Shown here: in pieces, positions 1 through 5,665 of the stretch | Position numbering within the stretch: position 1 is the stretch's first letter | Layout: every line of letters starts with the position of its first letter | Assembly (NCBI GenBank): GCA_041594335.1 | Contig: JBFHML010000084.1 | Span: 1 to 5,814 of the forward strand | Direction: 5' to 3' | Length of the DNA: 5,814 nt | Source: JAGPUQ01 sp041594335 | GTDB lineage: Bacteria; Pseudomonadota; Gammaproteobacteria; Pseudomonadales; Porticoccaceae | Program-made: the position numbers and the translations under genes | The notes under the pieces: generated by a model | The model's input: only the letters and a program-made list of their open reading frames with translations | Databases searched by the model: none | What the model was told of the DNA's origin: nothing

Positions 1-1137
1 TATTCCATGTTGCGTGCGGTTCCCGATAAGTTCCTGGGCTTTCTGGTTATGGCGGCCGCCATTGCGATCTTGTTCGTCCTGCCTTGGCTCGATCGTAGCC
101 CGGTCAAATCGATCCGCTACAAGGGGCGCATTAGCCGGATGGCGATCCTGCTGTTTGCAGCGTCATTTGTCATTCTCGGGGTATTGGGCGTCAAACAGCC
201 GACGCCGGCCCGGACCCTCCTCGCGCAGGTGTGCACCGGGCTCTATTTTGCGTACTTCCTGTTGATGCCGATATGGACTCGTCTCGAGCGCACCAAACCT
301 GAGCCCGAGCGGATCACCATGGATGGCGGCATGGGATTTTGGCGGTCCATGGGTGTCCTTGCCATTGTCGCTGCGTTGGTATTCATTCCGCTGAAGGCGG
401 TGGGTGCGGAGTCGGCTTATGAATGTGGGACCATCCCCTGCGACGCGGTAGACATCGATCATGGAGACAAGGCTTCGTTACAGCGAGGCGCACAGGTTTT
501 TGTGAACTATTGCATGGGTTGTCATAGCACCCAGTACGCGCGTTGGGAACGCACGGCCGATGACTTGGGCATTCCTCATCATTTGGCCTTAGAAAATCTG
601 GCTTTCGGGGACCGTAAGATCGGTGATCTGATGACCATTTCCATGCCGGAACGAGAGGCAAAGAAATGGTTTGGTGCGGCGCCACCGGATCTTACCTTGG
701 TGACACGCGCCCGGTCGCCGGAATGGGTCTATACTTACCTACGCAATTTCTACGCTGACCCCAGTCGGCCTTTTGGCGTCAACAACAAGGTTTTCAAAGA
801 CGTTGGCATGCCTCATGCGCTGCTTGATCTGCAAGGCCTGCCCGCTTGTGCGCCTGGCCCCTCCTTCAACAGCAACGGGGGTATGCGGGTGGATCCGTTG
901 ACCAGTGAGCCACTCAACGACGACCCTTGCGGAAATTACGCGTTGGTTAGCGAGGGAAAGTTGTCCCCGGAGGAGTTCGACGAGGCGACCCGGGATCTGG
1001 TCAATTTTCTTAGCTATCTCGCCAACCCGGTTGCTGACGAAAGCCGTAGGGTCGGCACCGGTGTACTGCTTTTCCTAGCGTTCCTGTTTGTATTCGTTTG
1101 GCTGTTGAATCGCGAATACTGGAAGGACGTCCACTGA
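1..1137 (+). CDS. Cytochrome b (C-terminal part) fused in frame to complete cytochrome c1; 5' partial
   Basis: Subunits of the ubiquinol:cytochrome c oxidoreductase (bc1, complex III) in the inner membrane. The reading frame is open from base 1 (378 residues visible), and the first methionine at 7 is internal. Residues 1-104 are the end of cytochrome b: the LRAVPDK segment that follows the PEWY loop, then three membrane helices (about 8-28, 43-60, 71-92) and the family-typical end TKPEPERIT. There is no stop. The frame continues into a hydrophobic signal-like segment (about 111-136, likely cleavage after VGA), then cytochrome c1: heme site CMGCH at 171-175, APPDL, and GMPH with the probable axial Met270. 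A C-terminal membrane anchor (about 351-368) follows, ending WKDVH. Mature c1 would be about 242 residues, normal for the family. Usually petB and petC are separate genes; a single-gene version with later cleavage is known as fbcH in Bradyrhizobium. Internal ATGs at 319, 331 and 349 could allow separate c1 translation. Identity is very secure; the processing route is inference. Confidence 0.95.
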   Translation, partial: YSMLRAVPDKFLGFLVMAAAIAILFVLPWLDRSPVKSIRYKGRISRMAILLFAASFVILGVLGVKQPTPARTLLAQVCTGLYFAYFLLMPIWTRLERTKPEPERITMDGGMGFWRSMGVLAIVAALVFIPLKAVGAESAYECGTIPCDAVDIDHGDKASLQRGAQVFVNYCMGCHSTQYARWERTADDLGIPHHLALENLAFGDRKIGDLMTISMPEREAKKWFGAAPPDLTLVTRARSPEWVYTYLRNFYADPSRPFGVNNKVFKDVGMPHALLDLQGLPACAPGPSFNSNGGMRVDPLTSEPLNDDPCGNYALVSEGKLSPEEFDEATRDLVNFLSYLANPVADESRRVGTGVLLFLAFLFVFVWLLNREYWKDVH

Positions 1138-1157
1138 TTTGCGGAGTTCGGCCGACC

Positions 1158-1164
1158 GAGGTGA
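1158..1164 (+). promoter_or_regulatory. Shine-Dalgarno site deciding the sspA start
   Basis: The sequence GAGGTGA lies directly before a GTG (1165) and 3 nt before an ATG (1168). Its GAGG core is 6 nt from the ATG but only 3 nt from the GTG, so the ATG is the better start. It also gives the family-typical N-terminus MAVV. Confidence 0.7.
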
Positions 1165-1167
1165 GTG

Positions 1168-1800
1168 ATGGCGGTAGTGCCCAGACGTTCGACCATGACG
1201 TTGTTCTCCGACTCTGCCTGCCAGCGCAGCCACCGCGTGCGCCTGGTCCTGGCTGAGAAGGGGGTCGGCGTTGAAATAGAGGAAGTCGTGCCCGGCGTGG
1301 TATCCGAAGAGCTCGCTGAGATTAATCCCTATGGGACAGCGCCTACTTTGGTCGACCGCGATCTCGCGCTGCACAACACCATGGTGATGATGGAGTATCT
1401 CGACGAGCGCTTCCCACATCCGCCGTTGCTTCCCGTCTATCCCGTGTCTCGTGCCCATAGCCGCCAATACATGCAGCGCATAGAAGTGGACTGGTGCGTG
1501 CCAGCAGAGCGAATTCTCAGTGGCGACGAGCCCAAACGGCTGGACCGATTGCGCAAGGAGTTGCGGGACAGTCTCCTGGGCGTCGCGCCTATCTTCACCG
1601 AAAAGCCGTTTTTCATGAGTGAAGAATTCACCTTGGTCGATTGCTGCATGGCTCCCTTGTTGTGGCGGTTGGAGGCGCTCGGTATCAAGCTGCCTAACGC
1701 GCGGCAGGCCAAGCCGCTAATCGCCTATATGCAGCGGCTCTTTGATCGCCCCGCGTTTCGTGCCAGTCTCACGGATACCGAGCGCGGCATGCGCGGCTGA
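1168..1800 (+). CDS. sspA: Stringent starvation protein A (SspA)
   Basis: SspA has a glutathione S-transferase fold but acts as an RNA polymerase-associated transcription regulator in stationary phase, starvation and acid stress. The 210-residue product matches the family length (E. coli about 212). Seen here: N-terminal thioredoxin-like domain (about 9-86) with the signature SHRVRLVLAEKGV (21-33) and NPYGTAPTLVDRDLAL (53-68). PHP follows at 83-85, matching the surface triad known to be needed for E. coli SspA function. The C-terminal helical domain contains FTLVDCCMAPLLWRL. The start is the ATG at 1168; the GTG at 1165 would add one residue. The gene begins 30 nt after the cytochrome c1 stop and ends 16 nt before sspB, so cotranscription with the bc1 genes is likely; no terminator is visible between them. 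Family members in E. coli do not bind glutathione, so enzymatic activity is not expected. Confidence 0.95.
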   Translation: MAVVPRRSTMTLFSDSACQRSHRVRLVLAEKGVGVEIEEVVPGVVSEELAEINPYGTAPTLVDRDLALHNTMVMMEYLDERFPHPPLLPVYPVSRAHSRQYMQRIEVDWCVPAERILSGDEPKRLDRLRKELRDSLLGVAPIFTEKPFFMSEEFTLVDCCMAPLLWRLEALGIKLPNARQAKPLIAYMQRLFDRPAFRASLTDTERGMRG

Positions 1801-1816
1801 AGACCGCGGGAAGAGC

Positions 1817-2233
1817 ATGGCGACCATGACTTCCAATCGCCCCTATCTGATTCGGGCCCTGTACGACTGGATCCTCGACAATGATTGCACACCGCATTTG
1901 ATTGTCGATGCCGAGGCGCCCGGAGTGACAGTGCCGCGCGGTTACGTGCGCGATGGCAAGATCGTTCTCAACATGGCGCCCCGCGCAGTGAGTGAATTGT
2001 CACTGGGCAATGAGGAAATCGCCTTTAGCGCCCGTTTCGGCGGAACGCCATTGCACGTGCAGATTCCGATCGGGGCCGTGGAAGGGATCTACGCGCGCGA
2101 AAATGGTCAAGGTATGGTGTTTCAGCTCGAACCGCGGGATCCCGAGCCGCCGGATTCCGGACCGCCTTCGCAAGAAGGGGGGGGAGGGCAGGCGCCGCCC
2201 GGCGGTGGGCCACGACTCAGGGTGGTCAAATAA
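1817..2233 (+). CDS. sspB: Stringent starvation protein B (SspB), ClpXP specificity adaptor
   Basis: SspB is a cytoplasmic adaptor that binds ssrA-tagged proteins from stalled ribosomes and hands them to ClpXP. The 138-residue product has the folded core at about 8-103: RPYLIRALYDWILDN (8-22), TPHLIVDA, KIVLNMAPRAV, FSARFGG and IYARENGQGM. A flexible Pro/Gly-rich linker (about 106-130) follows, then the C-terminal ClpX-binding tail ending LRVVK, nearly identical in its last residues to E. coli SspB. The frame stays open upstream to an ATG at 1742 inside sspA, but homology starts only near RPYL, so ATG 1817 is chosen, with a purine-rich GGGAAGAG just before it. ATG 1826 is a possible alternative. 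The linker is shorter than in E. coli and encodes four consecutive glycines from a run of eight G. Placed directly after sspA, as is usual. Confidence 0.95.
   Translation: MATMTSNRPYLIRALYDWILDNDCTPHLIVDAEAPGVTVPRGYVRDGKIVLNMAPRAVSELSLGNEEIAFSARFGGTPLHVQIPIGAVEGIYARENGQGMVFQLEPRDPEPPDSGPPSQEGGGGQAPPGGGPRLRVVK
2177..2184 (+). repeat. G8 homopolymer in the sspB linker
   Basis: Eight consecutive G encode parts of Gly121-Gly123 of SspB. Loss of one G would shift the frame to a stop at 2241-2243; gain of one would shift it to a stop at 2254-2256. Either change would remove the ClpX-binding tail while leaving the ssrA-binding core intact. Whether the tract varies in length cannot be told from one sequence. 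Confidence 0.9.
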
Positions 2234-2258
2234 CCCCAAATGATGGGAGGAAGTAACG

Positions 2259-3437
2259 ATGAATGATCCAGTTGTGATTGCCGGCGCGGCGCGCACGGCC
2301 ATGGGCGGAATGATGGGCGCGCTGGCCAATGCCAAGGTGGGTGAGCTGGGTGCCGCGGCGATCAAGGCGGCGCTGGAGCGCGGCAATGTGGCGCCGGATC
2401 AAATCGATGAAGTGCTGATGGGCTGTGTCCTACCCGCGGGTGTCGGTCAGGCCCCGGCGCGCCAGGCTGCACTGGGCGCCGGCATTCCCGTCAGTACTGC
2501 GGCGACAACGGTTAACAAAATGTGCGGGTCCGGCATGAAAACCGTGATGATGGCCTGTGACACGCTACTCGCAGGCCGCGCAAAGGCTTTGGTTGCCGGC
2601 GGTATGGAGAGCATGAGTAACGCCCCCTATCTGCTTGCCAAGGCGCGCTCCGGATATCGGTTGGGTCATGGCGAACTGCTCGATCACATGTACACCGACG
2701 GACTGCAAGACGCCTATTCTGGCGGCTTGATGGGGGTTTTTGCAGAACAATGTGCCGGCAAATACACCTTTACACGCGAGCAGCAGGACGCCTATGCCGT
2801 GGAGTCGCTGCGCCGCGCCAATGCGGCGATTGCCGAGGGTAAATTCAAGGCCGAAATCACCCCAGTGGCGGTGAAAAGCCGGTCCGGCGAGCAGATCGTG
2901 GATACCGATGAACAGCCCGGTAACGCCAAGGTCGACAAAATCCCGACGTTGAAGCCGGCGTTTAAGAAAGATGGCACTGTTACCCCGGCCAATGCCAGCT
3001 CCATTTCTGATGGCGCTGCCGCCCTGGTGTTGCTGCGGCAGAGTGAAGCAGAGGCCCGCGGGCTGCGACCCCTGGCAGTGGTGCGCGGTTATACCCAGTT
3101 CGCACAAGAGCCAGAGTGGTTTACCACTGCCCCGGTAGGCGCCCTCAAGCGGCTCTTCGATCAGGTCGGCTGGAGCCCGGCAGAGGTCGATCTGTACGAA
3201 ATCAACGAGGCGTTTGCCGTGGTTGCCATGGCGGCAATGCGCGAGCTCGATGTGCCGCATACGAAAGTCAATGTCCACGGCGGTGCTTGCGCGCTGGGGC
3301 ATCCTCTCGGTGCCAGCGGGGCGCGGATCATCGTGACCTTGCTCGCCGCGTTGCAAACCTATGATTTGCGCAAAGGGGTCGCGAGTCTTTGTATCGGTGG
3401 TGGCGAGGCGACGGCGATTGCAGTTGAGCGTCTATAG
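2259..3437 (+). CDS. Acetyl-CoA C-acetyltransferase (thiolase)
   Basis: Cytoplasmic thiolase that condenses two acetyl-CoA to acetoacetyl-CoA, or runs the reverse cleavage. At 392 residues it has the standard length. The catalytic residues are all present at the positions known from Zoogloea biosynthetic thiolase: nucleophile Cys89 in NKMCGSGMK, His348 in GGACALGHPLGASGARI, and Cys378 in CIGGGEA; NEAFA is also intact. The GGMESMSNAPYLL segment resembles the AtoB/ACAT1 branch more than the typical PhaA form, so acetyl-CoA specificity is favoured over long-chain FadA, but this is inference. A strong Shine-Dalgarno site, GGGAGGA at 2245-2251, supports the ATG at 2259. It begins 25 nt after sspB on the same strand and is probably cotranscribed. 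No phaB, phaC or other pathway partner is visible, so the pathway (PHB synthesis, ketone or fatty-acid breakdown, isoprenoids) cannot be settled. The stop codon overlaps the end of the opposing transporter gene. Confidence 0.95.
   Translation: MNDPVVIAGAARTAMGGMMGALANAKVGELGAAAIKAALERGNVAPDQIDEVLMGCVLPAGVGQAPARQAALGAGIPVSTAATTVNKMCGSGMKTVMMACDTLLAGRAKALVAGGMESMSNAPYLLAKARSGYRLGHGELLDHMYTDGLQDAYSGGLMGVFAEQCAGKYTFTREQQDAYAVESLRRANAAIAEGKFKAEITPVAVKSRSGEQIVDTDEQPGNAKVDKIPTLKPAFKKDGTVTPANASSISDGAAALVLLRQSEAEARGLRPLAVVRGYTQFAQEPEWFTTAPVGALKRLFDQVGWSPAEVDLYEINEAFAVVAMAAMRELDVPHTKVNVHGGACALGHPLGASGARIIVTLLAALQTYDLRKGVASLCIGGGEATAIAVERL
3432..3437. other. Palindromic CTATAG carrying both convergent stop codons
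   Basis: The hexamer CTATAG is its own reverse complement. On the plus strand it reads Leu-stop for the thiolase; on the minus strand it reads Leu-stop for the transporter. The two coding regions therefore overlap by 6 bp and there is no intergenic space for a terminator. Confidence 0.95.
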
Positions 3438-5060
3438 AATCTGTTGTTCGCAGCGGCCGCGCGCGGTCTGATCTCGGTCAGCCGCTCGGTGGCGGATTCT
3501 GGGCGGAGCGCCGCATAGTTTTTCGAGCTCCGCTTCCTGCAGGCGGTCGCTTGCGGTAAGGCGTTCTTGGAAGCGCAGGTAGGCGATCCAGGAGGGTAAT
3601 TCGTAGGCTTCGCGGAGCCAACCTGGGTTTCCCGGCACTGCGCAGATTCGCCAATGGTTCGCGCCGGCACGCAGCCGCGCATTGCGCAGCTGCTCCAGGT
3701 GCGTGCGAACCGCAGAACGATTCTCCGGGGTCACCCGATAGTCGAGGGTGACTAGAACGGCCCCTCCCAGCGGCGCCGAATCCGGCGCAGGTTCCATGTG
3801 GGATGTTGTTTCCGCGGTGCCGAGATTACGATGACCCTCCTGAGGAATAGGAAAACGTCGTCCGAGCGCCAGCGACAACAGCATGCCCATCACTGCCACG
3901 CCGATGCTTGCCGGGATGCTGAACACGTCGGATAGCCAGCCCCACAGGGCGCTGCCTGCCGCCACGCTACCGCCGTAGACCAGCATGACCAACGCCAAGA
4001 CTCGCGCCATGACCCAGGGCGGTGCAGTGGCCTGTGAAGCCACGACGATCGACGAGAAGAGCATAATCCAGCACACCCCGACCAAAAGCGCGCATAACCC
4101 TAGGGCGGGGTAATTGCGTGCCCAGGCGATGGCGCAGAGTGCGGCTGCGAAGATCATCGTGGCCGTGCCGAATACCTGGTTGCGGGTCAGGCGACGCAGC
4201 AGCTTGGGCATGAGGTTGGCGCCTATCAGGGATCCGATGCCGGTACTGCCGACCAGCAGGCCGTAGGTGTAAGGGGCCGCACCCATTTCGCGCAATACGA
4301 TCACGGGCAGCATGGACCAGAAGACACTGATAAACACAAAGCTCGCGGCACAACGGATCAATACTGCCAGCAATTCCGGATCGTGGCGGGTATAGCGCAG
4401 CCCGCCGCGGAGCGCCGCCGAAAAGGTCTCTGGTGGGAGTCGGGTCGCGACGTGAAAAGCGCGCGGATGGCGGAGAATCAATACCCCAAGGACGAATAAG
4501 AAGCTCATTGCATTGAGGGTAAACACGGCGATTGGGCCGGCAGCGGCAACCAACAAACCACCGATCGCCGGACCCGCGGCTTTGCTGAGGTTAGTGCTCA
4601 GCGAATTTAGCGTGATCGCATTGCTGAGTTCGCCGCGCGGCGCAAAGGAGGGGATATTGGCCGTCCAGGACGGTCGCATCATGGCATTGCCGGCGCCTAA
4701 GCAAAAGGTCAGCAGTAACAGTACCCACTCTGTAGTGAGCTCCTGCGCGGTCAGCGCGGTCAGCAGTATCGCCGAGGCCAACAACCACAGATGCAACGCG
4801 ATCAGCACGGTACGTCGGTTGCAGATGTCGCCCATCACCCCTGCCGGGTAGGCCAGGAGGAAAAAAGGCAGGGTCGTCGCGGTTTGGATGAGTGCGACCA
4901 TCAGGTTCGAGGGCGCCATGCTGGCCATCAGCCAGGTCACTCCGACCTCATTCATCCAGGTGCCGAGATTCGAGATCGTCATCCCCACCCACATCACCCG
5001 AAAGAGGGGATGTCGCATCGGTGACCAGATGGAGGCGGAAATCGGTGTGGGCTGGTTCAT
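3432..5060 (-). CDS. MFS transporter (MFS_3/EntS-like) with soluble C-terminal domain
   Basis: Inner-membrane major facilitator carrier, probably a proton-coupled exporter; the substrate is unknown. From the ATG at 5060 the product has 542 residues. Residues about 15-400 form the transporter with about 12 hydrophobic helices. The loop after helix 2 carries an MFS motif A form, GVMGDICNRR (74-83), and NLSKAAGPAIGGLL near 157-170 is typical of the MFS_3 branch that includes the enterobactin exporter EntS. A Pro/Ser-rich linker (about 405-430) leads to a soluble domain (about 434-524) with VTLDYRVTPENR, HWRICAVPGNPG, SWIAYLRFQERLTASD and CGAPPRIRH. This ferredoxin-like, monooxygenase-type tail is found on many members of this branch; its role is unclear. 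The frame extends to TTG 5078 and GTG 5069, but no start has a good Shine-Dalgarno site, so the start is uncertain. Nothing around it points to siderophore synthesis. Confidence 0.85.
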   Translation of the reverse strand: MNQPTPISASIWSPMRHPLFRVMWVGMTISNLGTWMNEVGVTWLMASMAPSNLMVALIQTATTLPFFLLAYPAGVMGDICNRRTVLIALHLWLLASAILLTALTAQELTTEWVLLLLTFCLGAGNAMMRPSWTANIPSFAPRGELSNAITLNSLSTNLSKAAGPAIGGLLVAAAGPIAVFTLNAMSFLFVLGVLILRHPRAFHVATRLPPETFSAALRGGLRYTRHDPELLAVLIRCAASFVFISVFWSMLPVIVLREMGAAPYTYGLLVGSTGIGSLIGANLMPKLLRRLTRNQVFGTATMIFAAALCAIAWARNYPALGLCALLVGVCWIMLFSSIVVASQATAPPWVMARVLALVMLVYGGSVAAGSALWGWLSDVFSIPASIGVAVMGMLLSLALGRRFPIPQEGHRNLGTAETTSHMEPAPDSAPLGGAVLVTLDYRVTPENRSAVRTHLEQLRNARLRAGANHWRICAVPGNPGWLREAYELPSWIAYLRFQERLTASDRLQEAELEKLCGAPPRIRHRAADRDQTARGRCEQQIL

Positions 5061-5142
5061 GGAAACCACTGTCGACAAGCACGGGTGGCGGTTCGGGATC
5101 GAAGACTTGGCCCGGTGGCCGCCAAGACATACGGCAAGATCC

Positions 5143-5148
5143 AGTATA
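5143..5148 (-). promoter_or_regulatory. Possible -10 element for the MFS gene
   Basis: On the minus strand the sequence reads GCTATACTGG, containing TATACT, one mismatch from the sigma-70 consensus and also like the RpoS -10 form. It lies about 83 nt upstream of the ATG at 5060. No good -35 hexamer is found at 17 nt. This is a motif match only. Confidence 0.3.
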
Positions 5149-5190
5149 GCGGGTGCCGAGACCGGCGGATGCGCAGCGGGTCCACCACGA

Positions 5191-5204
5191 CAGGCTAGCG
5201 CCTG
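5191..5204. repeat. Short inverted repeat in the divergent intergenic region
   Basis: CAGGC-TAGC-GCCTG is a perfect 5-bp inverted repeat with a 4-nt centre, lying between the divergently oriented transporter and lipoprotein genes. It could be an operator for a dimeric regulator, but repeats this short arise by chance in GC-rich DNA. The rest of the intergenic region (5061-5300) shows the possible -10 above and the lipoprotein ribosome site, and nothing else I can name. Confidence 0.25.
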
Positions 5205-5300
5205 AGGCGTGCTTCACTGGGTTTCGACGAGGGCCAATGCTAAGCTCTGCACGCTGGGGTTGTGTAAACAAACGTCATTTTGGACTGAGGAGCGTATCGT

Positions 5301-5552
5301 ATGAAACAGAAGGGATTGTGGATTGCTGCTGCTGTAGTGTGCGGGGCGTTGGTCGGTTGTGAGCAGGAGGGACCTGCCGAGAAGGCCGGTGAGCGCATCG
5401 ACGAGGCGGTGGAGCAGACCCAGGACGCCATTGACGACGCCGGCCAGCAAGGCGCCATGGAACGTATGGGCGAAAAGTTGGACGAGGGCATGGAAGATGC
5501 CGGTGAGGCGATCGAGGACGCTGGCGATGATATGCAGGACGCCGCCCAGTAA
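5301..5552 (+). CDS. Small acidic lipoprotein with internal repeat, function unknown
   Basis: An 83-residue protein with a lipoprotein signal: MKQK, a hydrophobic core, then lipobox LVGC with the lipidated Cys20. Residue +2 is Glu, not the Asp that retains lipoproteins in the inner membrane, so outer-membrane location is predicted. The mature 64 residues are extremely acidic (22 Asp/Glu against 4 Lys/Arg), have no aromatic residue, and probably form amphipathic helices. Residues 30-48 and 57-75 are two copies of a 19-residue unit (10 identical, 5 conservative). Similar small acidic lipoproteins with GEKIDEA/EDAG-like motifs are common in proteobacteria and have no established function. GAGGAG at 5287-5292 lies 8 nt before the ATG and supports the start. 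It is divergent from the transporter and convergent with the cupin gene, so probably transcribed alone. Confidence 0.8.
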   Translation: MKQKGLWIAAAVVCGALVGCEQEGPAEKAGERIDEAVEQTQDAIDDAGQQGAMERMGEKLDEGMEDAGEAIEDAGDDMQDAAQ

Positions 5553-5565
5553 AGTACAGAGGTTA

Positions 5566-5590
5566 GTCGAGCGCCGAAATCGCGCTCGGC
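5566..5590 (+). terminator. Hairpin after the lipoprotein, possible terminator
   Basis: CGAGCGC at 5568-5574 pairs perfectly with GCGCTCG at 5582-5588 around a 7-nt loop; a T-G wobble and a G-C pair extend the stem to 9 bp. It starts 13 nt after the lipoprotein stop. No run of T follows, so it is not a classic intrinsic terminator. Confidence 0.4.
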
Positions 5591-5640
5591 TCGCATAGTT
5601 GAATGTCTTGATGGAGCAGGCCAGCCGTCGGACCTGGTAG

Positions 5641-5662
5641 TGGCCGGCCAGTGCGCCGGCCA
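5641..5662 (-). terminator. GC hairpin after the cupin gene, possible terminator
   Basis: TGGCCGG at 5641-5647 pairs with CCGGCCA at 5656-5662 across an 8-nt loop, only 3 nt beyond the cupin stop on the minus strand. There is no T run, and the left arm belongs to a second palindrome, TGGCCGGCCA, so alternative folds exist. It may end cupin transcription or be chance GC structure. Confidence 0.3.
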
Positions 5663-5665
5663 ACA

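Noticed and set aside
1742..1816. Upstream extension of sspB starting inside sspA
   Set aside because: It would add 25 residues with no similarity to SspB; the known family N-terminus begins near RPYL and the ATG at 1817 fits it.
2565..3356. Long minus-strand open frame of 263 codons opposite the thiolase
   Set aside because: It lies wholly antisense to a thiolase with every catalytic residue intact; its product has no recognisable domain and looks like a GC-driven shadow frame.
3451..3486. Inverted GC repeats (AGCGGC with GCCGCT, plus CCGCGCGCGG) near the thiolase end
   Set aside because: The loop is long, no T run follows, and the segment is coding on the minus strand, so I do not call a terminator.
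4513..4851. Plus-strand frame of 112 codons inside the transporter gene
   Set aside because: It is antisense to membrane helices of a clear MFS protein and has no domain or ribosome site of its own.
5260..5288. TTGTGT at 5260 as a -35 for the lipoprotein
   Set aside because: A 17-nt spacer leads to GACTGA, a poor -10, and the start would fall on the ribosome-binding site.
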